From positions 1-24,872 of the forward strand of contig DASXDG010000042.1 of the NCBI GenBank assembly GCA_036490795.1: a stretch of 24,872 bases of DNA. Reading direction: 5' to 3'. The notes beneath the pieces were generated by a model that was not told the DNA's origin, ran no database searches, and was given only the letters and a program-made list of their open reading frames with translations. Origin of the DNA: JAFARZ01 sp036490795. Its GTDB lineage: Bacteria; Actinomycetota; Actinomycetes; Streptosporangiales; Streptosporangiaceae. Made by a program: the position numbers and the translations under genes. Each line of letters starts with the position of its first letter. Within the stretch, counting starts at the first letter, position 1. Shown here one piece after another: positions 14,649 to 22,142 of this stretch.

Positions 14649-15758
14649 GTGGCATATCCGGCCGTCCACCTGAACGAGGACTCGATGCGCGAGGGCATGC
14701 AGATCGAGTCGGCCGAGATCTCGGTCAAGGACAAGATCCGCCTGATCGACGCGCTGTCGGCGACCGGGCTTGAGCAGATCGAGGTGGGCTCGTTCGTCAG
14801 CCCCCGATACACGCCCTCGATGGCCAGGATCGATGAGGTCGTACAGGGCTTCACTCCGGTGCCAGGGGTGCGTTACACCGCGCTGGCGCTGAACGAGAAG
14901 GGCAGCCAGCGCCGGGCCGCCTACATGCCTCCGCTGGAGCTCGCCCCCGGCGCGCCGACCCTGTTCACCCACCTGTGCGACACGTTCGCCCGGCGCAACA
15001 CCAACCGGTCGCGGGCAGAGGAGGTGGCCGGCTGGCCGGCCATCGTCGAGGCGGCCCGCGCCAGCCACGCCACCGAGGCTGGACTCGGCCTCGGAGCGGC
15101 CTGGGGCTCGAACTTCGAGGGGCCGTTCACGCTGGAGCAGCGGATGGAAGTGCTGGCCGAACAGCACGCCCGCTGGGACAAGGCCGGCATCCCGGTGACG
15201 TGGGTGCAGATCGCCGACCCGATGTCATGGTGCATGCCCGACGCGGTGGAGACGCAGCTCCTGGCCCTGACGCGGACCTGGCCGGGCATCCGCAACATCC
15301 ACTTGCACCTGCACGACGGCCGTGGCATGGCCCTGCCCTCGATTTACGCCGCGCTGCGCGTGCTCGACGAGCGGTTCGAGCTGTACCTGGACGTCACGGC
15401 GGGTGGCATCGGCGGCTGCCCGTACTGCGGCAACGGCCAGGCCACCGGGATGGCGGCCACCGAAGACGTCGTGCACATGCTGGAGACGATGGGAATCGCG
15501 ACCGATGTCGACCTCGGCAAGCTGATCGAGGCCGTCTGGCTGCTTGAGCAGATCCTCGGCCGGCCGACGATGGGGCACGTGTCGAAGGCCGGCCCGCGGC
15601 CTGCGGACCCGGCCGGCTACTACGATCCCAACCTGCCCCTTGTCCAGACGTTCGAGCAGGCCCGCCATTTCCTGCTGGGTCCCGAGGCGGCCGAGGCCGG
15701 CCAGCGCCCGTGGCGGGATCCGATACCCGCGCCGGCGCGCGCCGGACAGGGTGGCTGA
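14649..15758 (+). CDS. HMG-CoA-lyase-like (HMGL/DRE-TIM barrel) enzyme
   Basis: The 369 residues fold as an HMGL-like TIM barrel: an N-terminal EDSMREGMQIES in place of the usual LRDGLQNE, IEVGSFVSPRYTP, a metal-binding HLHLHDGRG (His220, His222), and the loop GGIGGCPYCGNGQATGMAATEDVVHML with Cys257. HMG-CoA lyase cleaves 3-hydroxy-3-methylglutaryl-CoA to acetoacetate and acetyl-CoA, and its Cys in GGCPY closes the active site. Two metal-ligand positions differ here: the Asp of RDG is Glu15, and the Asn before ATED appears to be Met268. The chemistry is likely still 3-hydroxyacyl-CoA cleavage, on a different substrate. GTG 14649 is chosen because AGGAG lies 9 nt upstream. It is followed 3 bp later by a CoA-transferase gene. 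Confidence 0.85.
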   Translation: MAYPAVHLNEDSMREGMQIESAEISVKDKIRLIDALSATGLEQIEVGSFVSPRYTPSMARIDEVVQGFTPVPGVRYTALALNEKGSQRRAAYMPPLELAPGAPTLFTHLCDTFARRNTNRSRAEEVAGWPAIVEAARASHATEAGLGLGAAWGSNFEGPFTLEQRMEVLAEQHARWDKAGIPVTWVQIADPMSWCMPDAVETQLLALTRTWPGIRNIHLHLHDGRGMALPSIYAALRVLDERFELYLDVTAGGIGGCPYCGNGQATGMAATEDVVHMLETMGIATDVDLGKLIEAVWLLEQILGRPTMGHVSKAGPRPADPAGYYDPNLPLVQTFEQARHFLLGPEAAEAGQRPWRDPIPAPARAGQGG

Positions 15759-15761
15759 CTG

Positions 15762-17153
15762 ATGCCGCAGACCGCGTCAAGCTCGCTGCTGAACCTGGCC
15801 GGGATCGGCGGGCAGCCGCTGCTGGACCTGCTGGACCTCGCCGACGTGAGCGAGATCCGTCCGTACTTCCGCACTCGCTACAACATCGTGCCCGCCGGTG
15901 CCGCCGCGATCGCCGCCGCCGGCCTGGCCGCCGCCGACCTGTGGACGCTGCGGGGCGGCGAGCGGCAGCGGGTCGGGATCGACGCGGCGGCAGCGGCCGC
16001 CGCCCTGCACAGCTTGCACTACCTGCGCCTCGACGGCGAGATCCCGGCCAACCCGCCAGGCAGCGTCACGGGCTTCTACCCGGTACGCGACGGCGGCTGG
16101 ATCTACCTGCACTGCGAGTTCCCCAACCTCCGCGACGCGAACCTCGCGGTGCTGGGCGCGCCCGCTGACAAGGAAAAGATCGCGAACGCGACCAGCGGAT
16201 GGGACGGCAAGGAGCTCGAAGACGCTATTTACGCAGGCGGCGGGATGTGCGGCCTGCTGCGCGACGAGCGGCAGTGGAATGCGCTGCCGCACACCGCCGT
16301 CCTCTCCGCGCTGCCGCTGCTGGAGATCACCAGGATCGGTGACGCGTCTGCCGAGCCGTTGCCCGACGGCGGCGCCCAGCCGCTGTCCGGCGTGCGGGTG
16401 CTCGACTTCACCAGGGTGATCGCGGGGCCGATGTGCACCCGTACGCTGGCCGAGCACGGCGCGGACGTTCTGCAGATCAGCCGCGCGGACCTGCCTGACT
16501 CCGGGCCGGCCAGCCTCGACACGGCCATCGGCAAGCTGCGGGCGTTCCTTGACCTGCGCGAGCCGGGCCAGGCCGCCACGCTGCGTGGGCTCATCGAGAC
16601 CAGCGACGTCTTCGTCCAGTCCTACCGTCCGGGGGCGCTGGCCGCGCGCGGACTCTCGCCCGAGCAGCTCGCCGCGCGTCGGCCGGGAATCGTCTACGTG
16701 ACGCTGAGCGCGTGGGGACACGAGGGGCCGTGGCGGCAGCGCCGCGGCTACGACACGGTGGTCCAGTCTGTCAACGGATTCGCGTACCAGGACGACGGGA
16801 CGCCGGCGCTCATGCCGGTGGCGGCCCAGGATTACATCTCCGGCTACCTGATGGCCTACGGCGCCATGGTCGCGCTCGGCCGCCGCGCCCGCGAGGGCGG
16901 AAGCTGGCTGGTCCGGGTCGCGTTGGCCAGGACCGGGCAGTACATCCGGCAGCATGGCCTTGTCGATGCCGAGGTCTACCGGTCCGCGCCAGCCGATCTG
17001 TCCGCGCCGGTGCTCGCCGGTTTGATGACAGAACATCACTCGCCGCTTGGACTGCTGACGCATCTGTGCCCGGCCGTGGAGTTGTCCGCCACCCCGGCGC
17101 GGTGGGCCAGGCCAGCCGTGCCGCGTGGCTTCAACCCGGCGCGTTGGCCATAA
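15762..17153 (+). CDS. CaiB/BaiF-type CoA-transferase with permuted domain order
   Basis: The protein has 463 residues. Residues about 60-195 resemble the second half of a family III CoA-transferase: GFYPVRDGGWIYLHCEFPN, then a mobile-domain-like helix set, then RQWNALPHTAVLSALPLLEITRIG. Only at residue 208 does the normal N-terminal signature begin (LSGVRVLDFTRVIAGPMCTRTLAEHGADVLQI). The catalytic Asp candidate is Asp357 in VAAQDYISGYLMAYGAM, and the chain ends about 100 residues later. The order is therefore C-half then N-half. It sits in one transcript with the HMGL-like gene, so it probably makes or recycles the CoA ester that the lyase cleaves. Confidence 0.85.
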   Translation: MPQTASSSLLNLAGIGGQPLLDLLDLADVSEIRPYFRTRYNIVPAGAAAIAAAGLAAADLWTLRGGERQRVGIDAAAAAAALHSLHYLRLDGEIPANPPGSVTGFYPVRDGGWIYLHCEFPNLRDANLAVLGAPADKEKIANATSGWDGKELEDAIYAGGGMCGLLRDERQWNALPHTAVLSALPLLEITRIGDASAEPLPDGGAQPLSGVRVLDFTRVIAGPMCTRTLAEHGADVLQISRADLPDSGPASLDTAIGKLRAFLDLREPGQAATLRGLIETSDVFVQSYRPGALAARGLSPEQLAARRPGIVYVTLSAWGHEGPWRQRRGYDTVVQSVNGFAYQDDGTPALMPVAAQDYISGYLMAYGAMVALGRRAREGGSWLVRVALARTGQYIRQHGLVDAEVYRSAPADLSAPVLAGLMTEHHSPLGLLTHLCPAVELSATPARWARPAVPRGFNPARWP

Positions 17154-17184
17154 CAGTGGCCACCGTCACGCTGACCCTCGGCGG

Positions 17185-18315
17185 CTAGTGCTCGCCGGTG
17201 CGGCCGAGGCCCAACTCGGCCAGGATCTGCGCGGTGTGCTCGCCGACGCCCGGTGGCGGCACCGCGAAACTGCTGTCCATCGACGGGAGCGGCGAACCTG
17301 GCACGGTGATCGCCCGGCCCGCCTGCCGGTCTTGCACTGTCCGCAGCATGGCGCGCGCCTTGACGTGGGGGTCGTCGATCAGCTCCTCGATGCTCAGGAT
17401 CGGGCTGCACGCCACCGCGACCGACTGCATCAGCGTCACGATCTCGGCGACCTCGTGCTGCCGGGTCCACGCCTCGATGATCGCGTCGCACCGCTCGCGG
17501 TGCTCCAGCCGGGTGTCAGTCAGCGGGTCGGCGGGACTGAAGAACTCAAGCAGTTCCGGCGCGCCGACGACCCCGGCCACCGCCTGCCACATCCGTACTG
17601 TGAGCGGGGCGATGTAGACGTACCCGTCCTTGGCCTGGTAGGTGCTGGCGAAGGAGTTACGCACCTTGCTGCCGATGCGGGTCGCGGTCTTGCCCTCCTG
17701 GACCACGTCCATGAACGTCGATTCGTGGAAGGCGAGCAGGCAGTCCAGCATGCTGAGGTCGGTGTAAGAGCCCAGGCCCGTCTGGGTCCGCCGGAGCAGC
17801 CCGAACGTGACCGCCAGGGTTGCCCAGACCCCCGCCACGTGGTCGGCGACGAACATCCCGGCCAGCATGGGCGGGCCGTCCGGCTCACCGGTCAGGTCCA
17901 TCAGACCCGACATCGCCTGAATGACACCGTCAAAGGCGGCGGTCCTCCGGTATGGGCTGTTCTGGCCAAAGCCGGTTATATGTACATAGACCAGCCGGGG
18001 GTTGATCGCCGCTATCCGCTCGTAGCCGAAGCCCAGTCGTTCGGGCACGTCGGCGGCGAAGTTCGTCACGAGGACGTCGGCGGTACGGACGAGCGCGTCG
18101 AGCGCCGTGCGCCCCTCGGTGCTCTTGAGGTCAAGGACGATGCTGCGCTTGTTGCGGTTGAGCGTGTAGTAGTACCCGGCGCGGCTCGCGTCGCCCGACT
18201 CGACCTTGATCACGTCGGCGCCCTGGTCGGCCAAGAGCTGGGTGCAGTACGGAGCCGCGATGAAGTGCTCCATGCCGAGCACGCGCAATCCGGCGACCGA
18301 TGCGTCGGCGTTCAT
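17185..18315 (-). CDS. CaiB/BaiF (family III) CoA-transferase
   Basis: This 376-residue enzyme of normal architecture and length starts VAGLRVLGMEHFIAAPYCTQLLADQGADVIKVES, then YYYTLNRNKRSIVLDLKS, VLVTNFAADVPERLGFGYE and VYVHITGFGQNSPYRRTAAFDGVIQAMSG. The catalytic Asp158 lies in MFVADHVAG, and the C-terminal part has PPPGVGEHTAQILAELG. All landmark residues are present, so it is probably active. It stands alone, converging on the permuted transferase gene 31 bp away and divergent from the metallo-beta-lactamase operon. The ATG at 18315 follows GGAGGGAG. The acid it activates is unknown. Confidence 0.93.
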   Translation of the reverse strand: MNADASVAGLRVLGMEHFIAAPYCTQLLADQGADVIKVESGDASRAGYYYTLNRNKRSIVLDLKSTEGRTALDALVRTADVLVTNFAADVPERLGFGYERIAAINPRLVYVHITGFGQNSPYRRTAAFDGVIQAMSGLMDLTGEPDGPPMLAGMFVADHVAGVWATLAVTFGLLRRTQTGLGSYTDLSMLDCLLAFHESTFMDVVQEGKTATRIGSKVRNSFASTYQAKDGYVYIAPLTVRMWQAVAGVVGAPELLEFFSPADPLTDTRLEHRERCDAIIEAWTRQHEVAEIVTLMQSVAVACSPILSIEELIDDPHVKARAMLRTVQDRQAGRAITVPGSPLPSMDSSFAVPPPGVGEHTAQILAELGLGRTGEH

Positions 18316-18370
18316 CGCATTCTCCCTCCTGGCAGGCCCGGACGGAGCGGTCCGAGTGCGGCAATCCCGA

Positions 18371-18392
18371 TTAGATCTGTCTGATTGTCTAA
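18371..18392. promoter_or_regulatory. Possible third motif 2 copy upstream of the CoA-transferase gene
   Basis: Read toward the minus-strand CoA-transferase, 18388-18377 reads ACAATCAGACAG, which matches the core of motif 2 copy A (ACAACCAGACAG) at 11 of 12 bases. The flanks differ: here the outer arms are TTAGA and TCTAA. A weak promoter (TTGCCC, 18-nt spacer, CAGACT on the minus strand) lies upstream of it. Confidence 0.35.
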
Positions 18393-18468
18393 CCGACTGA
18401 TCATCACTCCGAAGTCTGCCATGTAGGTGCTTACCTGGGCAAGTGTCCGCGATCTGGCGCGAAAGTGC

Positions 18469-18498
18469 TTGACAGGAGGGAGTGCCAAGGTTGAGACT
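18469..18498 (+). promoter_or_regulatory. Promoter of the metallo-beta-lactamase/SDR operon
   Basis: TTGACA (18469-18474), an 18-nt spacer and GAGACT (18493-18498) match the arrangement at 8903-8874 (TTGACA-N18-GATACT). The -10 box is weak on its own. Its identical spacing relative to motif 2 is the better support. The leader to the ATG at 18608 would be about 100 nt. Confidence 0.5.
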
Positions 18499-18510
18499 TG
18501 CGAAGCGATC

Positions 18511-18536
18511 GTCCTACAACCAGACAATTGGACGGC
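18511..18536 (+). promoter_or_regulatory. Motif 2 operator copy B
   Basis: It begins GTCCTACAACCAGACA and continues ATTGGACGGC. It agrees with copy A (minus strand 8859-8834) at 24 of 26 positions. It begins 12 nt after the -10 box, against 14 nt at copy A, so both promoters share the same promoter-operator architecture. Confidence 0.7.
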
Positions 18537-18607
18537 ATACAACAGCTAGCGAGAAGAGCGGCTGGAGATCCCTTGAACCAGGTGGCCATTCTGGAGACGG
18601 CGAGCCA

Positions 18608-19432
18608 ATGCGATCCGGTCCGCATCGGCGTCCGATGAGCACCGACGCGTACGAGGTATACGCGATCCGCTACGGGACTCGCCGCACCGCGCGCAGCCTG
18701 GTCTACCTGAACTTTCACCTGTACGACGAGGCCGACGTGGCCATCGACATGGATTACTACCTCTGGATCGTCCGCAACCACGCGGCGACGGTGATCGTCG
18801 ACTGCGGGTTCGATCCGACGGTGGGCGCGCGGCGCGGCCGGACGACGGTGTACCCGGTGGTCGGCGCGCTGGCTGAGTTCGGCATCGAGCCGACGGACGC
18901 GGACACGATCTTGATCACGCACGCGCACTACGACCACATCGGGAATCTGGCCAGCTTCCCGCGCGCTCGGGTGCTGATCTCCCCCCGTGAGTACGAGTTC
19001 TGGACCGGGTCGATGGGCACTCGCCGGCAGTTCAGTGAATCTACCGAGGCGGCGGAGATCGCGCATCTGCGGGCACTCGCCGAGGCAGGGAGGCTCCGGT
19101 TCGCCGACGAGTGGGAGGCAGCGCCGGGCATCAGGGCCGTCGAGGTCGGCGGGCATACCCCTGGCCAGCTGGTCGTGGTGGTGCCGACGTCGCGTGGCGA
19201 CGTGGTGCTCACCTCGGACGCGATGCACTACTACGAAGAACTCGACCGGGACTGGCCCTTCCTGCACGCGGCCAGCTTGGAGCAAATGTATGCGGGGCTC
19301 GACACCCTGCGCGGTATGGCGGCCGCAGGCGCGACCCTGGTGGCCGGGCACGACCCGGCGGTCATGCGCAGATTCGGGGCCGGCCTGGACGTGCCGGCCG
19401 GCCTGGCTGGCGTCGCCGTGCGGATCGCCTAG
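18608..19432 (+). CDS. Metallo-beta-lactamase-fold hydrolase (N-acyl-homoserine lactonase-like)
   Basis: This 274-residue dinuclear-metal hydrolase has motif HxHxDH as THAHYDHIG (His105, His107, Asp109, His110), His183 in GGHTPGQ, Asp204 in TSDAMHYYEE and His248 in AGHDP. This is the AiiA/AttM-type ligand set. The YLNFHLYDEADVAIDMDYYLWIVRNHAATVIVDCGF opening is also typical. Such enzymes open lactones, including quorum-sensing lactones or pathway intermediates. The catabolic operon favours a pathway lactone or ester. ATG 18608 has GGAG upstream; ATG 18635 is an alternative. The motif 2 operator and promoter lie just upstream. It is the first gene of a six-gene operon. Confidence 0.9.
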   Translation: MRSGPHRRPMSTDAYEVYAIRYGTRRTARSLVYLNFHLYDEADVAIDMDYYLWIVRNHAATVIVDCGFDPTVGARRGRTTVYPVVGALAEFGIEPTDADTILITHAHYDHIGNLASFPRARVLISPREYEFWTGSMGTRRQFSESTEAAEIAHLRALAEAGRLRFADEWEAAPGIRAVEVGGHTPGQLVVVVPTSRGDVVLTSDAMHYYEELDRDWPFLHAASLEQMYAGLDTLRGMAAAGATLVAGHDPAVMRRFGAGLDVPAGLAGVAVRIA

Positions 19433-19440
19433 CGGACGGA

Positions 19441-20382
19441 ATGGACCCAATGACAATGAGCACCAATTCGCTGGCTGGCAAGGTAGCGATCGTGACGGGG
19501 GCGGCGGGCGGGCTAGGAGCCGCGAGCGCACGCCGCCTGTCCGCCTCTGGCGCACGGATCGTGGCCGTTGACGTTAACGACCGGGGGCTACACCAGCTCG
19601 TACGGTCGCTCGACGGACCGGCCATCGGCGTGTTGGCCGATGTCGCGGAAGAGGCGGACGTCGACCGGTATATGGTGCGGGCGGTCGAGGAGTACGGACG
19701 GGTCGACCTGCACCACGTGAACGCCGGAATCTCCGGCTCGGCGGCTGCGCTGCCCGACCTGACTGCCGCCGATTTCGACCGGGTCATCGCGGTGAACTTG
19801 CGCGGCGCCTTCCTCGGGGTGCGCGCGGCATTCCAGCAGTACCAGATCCAGGGCGGAGCGGGCGCGATCGTGATCACCGCGTCGATCGCCAGCCTGCGCG
19901 GCAGCGCGGACCTGCTGCCCTATCAGGTCTCCAAGCACGGAGTACTCGGGCTGCTCCACGGTGCCGCGATGTTCGGCGGACCGCTGGGCATCCGGGTCAA
20001 CGCGGTGGCACCGGGGATCGTGCCGACCGACCTGTTCGCCGGCCCGGCCAGTGGCGTGGGCACCGGAACAGACGGTGATGCGGACACCGGCGCAAACGGT
20101 GACGAGGGCATTCGCGCGGACGGCGGAGCGACGGCGCGGGCGGACATGGTGCGCCGGGCGGCAACGACGCCGCTGCGCCGGGCAGGCACGCCAGATGAGA
20201 TAGCCGCGGTAGTGGCGTTCCTGCTCAGCGACGACGCATCCTACGTCTGCGGCGAGGTGATTTCGGCGGACGGCGGAGCGGCGGCGGTCAGTACGGTGCG
20301 CCCGTCTGGCGGAGCCGGCGCGTGGGACACCGGGCCGGCCGATGGCTATGTCGGTGCTGACCGGAGGGCAGGTGTCCAATGA
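19441..20382 (+). CDS. Short-chain dehydrogenase/reductase with an Asp/Gly-rich insertion
   Basis: This 313-residue Rossmann-fold NAD(P)-dependent oxidoreductase has the cofactor motif TGAAGGLG (19-26), Asp44 after the second strand (VAVDVND), which suggests NAD preference, NAG at 94-96, the catalytic Ser148 in ITASIAS, and Tyr161/Lys165 in YQVSK. The C-terminal element is ADGG. Between APGIVPTDLFAG and PLRRAGTPDEIA, where the substrate loop normally lies, there is an extra Asp/Gly/Ala-rich stretch (about 203-236). The tail after ADGG is also extended. ATG 19441 is used, but ATGs at 19450 and 19456 are alternatives. Its stop overlaps the next start as ATGA. It probably oxidises a hydroxy intermediate. 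Confidence 0.92.
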   Translation: MDPMTMSTNSLAGKVAIVTGAAGGLGAASARRLSASGARIVAVDVNDRGLHQLVRSLDGPAIGVLADVAEEADVDRYMVRAVEEYGRVDLHHVNAGISGSAAALPDLTAADFDRVIAVNLRGAFLGVRAAFQQYQIQGGAGAIVITASIASLRGSADLLPYQVSKHGVLGLLHGAAMFGGPLGIRVNAVAPGIVPTDLFAGPASGVGTGTDGDADTGANGDEGIRADGGATARADMVRRAATTPLRRAGTPDEIAAVVAFLLSDDASYVCGEVISADGGAAAVSTVRPSGGAGAWDTGPADGYVGADRRAGVQ

Positions 20383-21326
20383 CAACCGATGAGGCAGCGT
20401 CGGCCGGCCGGGTCGGCTTCATCGGCCTCGGCAACATGGGCGGGCGGATGACGCGCCGCCTCGCCGACGCCGGCATCGCGGTGCTGGGGTTCGACCCGCG
20501 GCCCGGGCAGGCAGCGGCGGCGGGCGCGACCACCGCTGCCAGCGTCGCGGAGGTCGCCGCCGCCAGCGACGTCATCCTGCTGTCGCTGCCGGACAGTAGA
20601 GTCGTGGAAAGCGTCGTTCTGGGCCGGGACGGGACCGGCCGGGACGCGATCCTGGAGCACAGCAGGAACGGCCAGGTCGTGGTCGATCTCAGCACGTCGG
20701 CCGTGTCGTCGACGGTGAAGCTGAGCGCGCGGCTGGCCAGCAGCGGTGTGGCCTACGTGGACGCCGGGATCTCCGGCGGAGCCGCCGCCGCCGAGGCAGG
20801 AGCGCTCACCATCATGGCGGGCGGCCCCGCCGCCGTCATTGACGGGCTGGCCTGGGTCTTCGCGCCAATCGCGGCGAAGGTCATCCGGATGGGCGACAGC
20901 GGAGCCGGGCACAGCACGAAACTGCTCAACAACTTCCTGAACGCGGTGAGCCTCGCCGCCACCGCCGAGGTGATGGTGGCCGCCAAGAAGGCCGGCCTGG
21001 ATCTGGCGCGACTGCTCGAGGTCCTCAACAGCAGCAGTGGCGTCAACTTCGCCACGCTCAACAGGTTCCCTCGGATAATCACCGGCGACTACCTCGAAGG
21101 CGGCCTGACCAGTGCGCTGATGACGAAGGACATCGTGCTCTACATCGACCACATCCGCGAGCTCGGCGTGCCCAGCCTGAATGCCGCCGGGCCGCTGGCG
21201 AGCTTCGGGCTCGCGGCGAACCTGGGCTACGCGGAGCAGATCAGCAACCGTGTCGTGGACGCGATCGGTGACGTGGCAGGCGGCGTGCGCCTGCACAAGG
21301 ATCCCCGGGCCAGAGCAGGAGAGTGA
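20379..21326 (+). CDS. 3-Hydroxyisobutyrate dehydrogenase-like enzyme, copy 1
   Basis: This 315-residue beta-hydroxyacid dehydrogenase has the NAD motif GFIGLGNMG (13-21), the substrate motif VDAGISGGAAAAEAGALTIMAGG (about 127-149) and catalytic Lys181 in GHSTKLLNNFL. All three signatures are intact. The family oxidises 3-hydroxyisobutyrate and similar acids or reduces tartronate and succinic semialdehydes. The start overlaps the SDR stop (ATGA), with GGAGG upstream. A paralogue lies three genes downstream in the same operon. The typical DAPVSGG is DAGISGG here, a small change in the substrate loop. Confidence 0.92.
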   Translation: MTTDEAASAGRVGFIGLGNMGGRMTRRLADAGIAVLGFDPRPGQAAAAGATTAASVAEVAAASDVILLSLPDSRVVESVVLGRDGTGRDAILEHSRNGQVVVDLSTSAVSSTVKLSARLASSGVAYVDAGISGGAAAAEAGALTIMAGGPAAVIDGLAWVFAPIAAKVIRMGDSGAGHSTKLLNNFLNAVSLAATAEVMVAAKKAGLDLARLLEVLNSSSGVNFATLNRFPRIITGDYLEGGLTSALMTKDIVLYIDHIRELGVPSLNAAGPLASFGLAANLGYAEQISNRVVDAIGDVAGGVRLHKDPRARAGE

Positions 21327-21329
21327 CCA

Positions 21330-21710
21330 GTGCACATAGCGAGGAATCAGTCCGTCGGCACCCCGTCGGCCCAGCCCACCGAGACCTTCACCGGGCCAGT
21401 CTGGCTAGGCCCCGTGCTGTCGACCCCCGACGGCACGACCGTCAACTGCGTATTCTTCGCGCCCTCCGCCCGCACCTACTGGCATCATCACGAGCGCGGG
21501 CAGCTCATACAGGTGGTAAGCGGGCGCGGGCTGATATGCAGCGACGGTGGGCCGGTCGAACAGATGCGGGCCGGCGATGTCATCTGGGTGCCGGCCGGCG
21601 AACGGCATTGGCACGGGAGCGAGCCGGACAACTTCGTCGTCCATGTCGCCGCGTCGTTCGGCACCACCGTCTGGCACGAGCTGGTATCAGACGAGCAATA
21701 CCGCGGCTAG
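21330..21710 (+). CDS. Cupin-domain protein
   Basis: The protein has 126 residues and forms a single small beta-barrel. Cupin motif 1 is YWHHHERGQLIQVVSGRG (His52, His54, and Gln58 where most cupins have Glu), and motif 2 is AGDVIWVPAGERHWHG (His93 or His95). It probably binds a divalent metal. Small cupins of this kind often sit beside carboxymuconolactone-decarboxylase-like proteins in catabolic operons, with roles as isomerases, dioxygenases or unknown. The GTG start at 21330 has AGGAGA 8 nt upstream and lies 3 bp after the preceding stop. Confidence 0.9.
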   Translation: MHIARNQSVGTPSAQPTETFTGPVWLGPVLSTPDGTTVNCVFFAPSARTYWHHHERGQLIQVVSGRGLICSDGGPVEQMRAGDVIWVPAGERHWHGSEPDNFVVHVAASFGTTVWHELVSDEQYRG

Positions 21711-21749
21711 CGCGGGGCATCGACGATCATGGAGCCTGAGGAGCCACAA

Positions 21750-22142
21750 ATGACTACCAATCGCGAGGACGAGCGCTGGGAGCGCGGGCTCGCCGCCCGG
21801 CGCGAGGTGCTCGGGGCCAATCACGTCGATCGGTCGACACAGGTCAGCTCATTCAGCCTCCCGCTGCAAGAGCTGGTCACCAAGGTCTGCTGGGGCGACA
21901 TCTGGACACGTCCCGGCCTGGACCGGCGGACCCGCAGCTTGCTCAACCTGGCCATGCTCACCGCCCTCAACCGGTCGCACGAGCTGGCGGTGCACATCCG
22001 CGGAGCGATCAACAATGGCTGCTCGACGGAGGAGATCCAGGAGGCCTTGCTGCAGACCGCGGTATATTGCGGCATGCCGGCCGGGCTGGAGTCCTTCCGC
22101 GTCGCCGAGCGGACGCTGAACGAGATCAGCGATGAATCCTGA
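21750..22142 (+). CDS. Carboxymuconolactone decarboxylase (CMD) family protein
   Basis: The protein has 130 residues with the PcaC/AhpD-like helical pattern: VCWGDIWTRPGLDRRTRSLLNLAMLTALNRSHELAVHIRGAINNGCSTEEIQEALLQTAVYCGMPAG. The His in RSHELAVHIRGA and the YCG-PA segment follow the PcaC (gamma-carboxymuconolactone decarboxylase) form rather than the CxxC peroxidase form. ATG 21750 is chosen over 21729 because GAGGAG precedes it. PcaC itself acts in protocatechuate breakdown, but no other protocatechuate gene is here, so the substrate is probably a different lactone or acid. Its stop overlaps the next start by 11 bp. Confidence 0.9.
   Translation: MTTNREDERWERGLAARREVLGANHVDRSTQVSSFSLPLQELVTKVCWGDIWTRPGLDRRTRSLLNLAMLTALNRSHELAVHIRGAINNGCSTEEIQEALLQTAVYCGMPAGLESFRVAERTLNEISDES

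Noticed and set aside
15777..17063. Long minus-strand open frame of 428 codons opposite the permuted CoA-transferase
   Set aside because: No recognisable domain and shadow composition; the plus-strand gene has clear family motifs and sits 3 bp after its operon partner.
17154..17184. Bidirectional terminator between the converging CoA-transferase genes
   Set aside because: Only weak CCG/CGG pairing is possible in 31 bp and no U-tract is present.
21750..22142. Protocatechuate (pca) pathway operon based on the CMD protein
   Set aside because: No protocatechuate dioxygenase, cycloisomerase or enol-lactonase is present, and the neighbours are hydroxyacid dehydrogenases.
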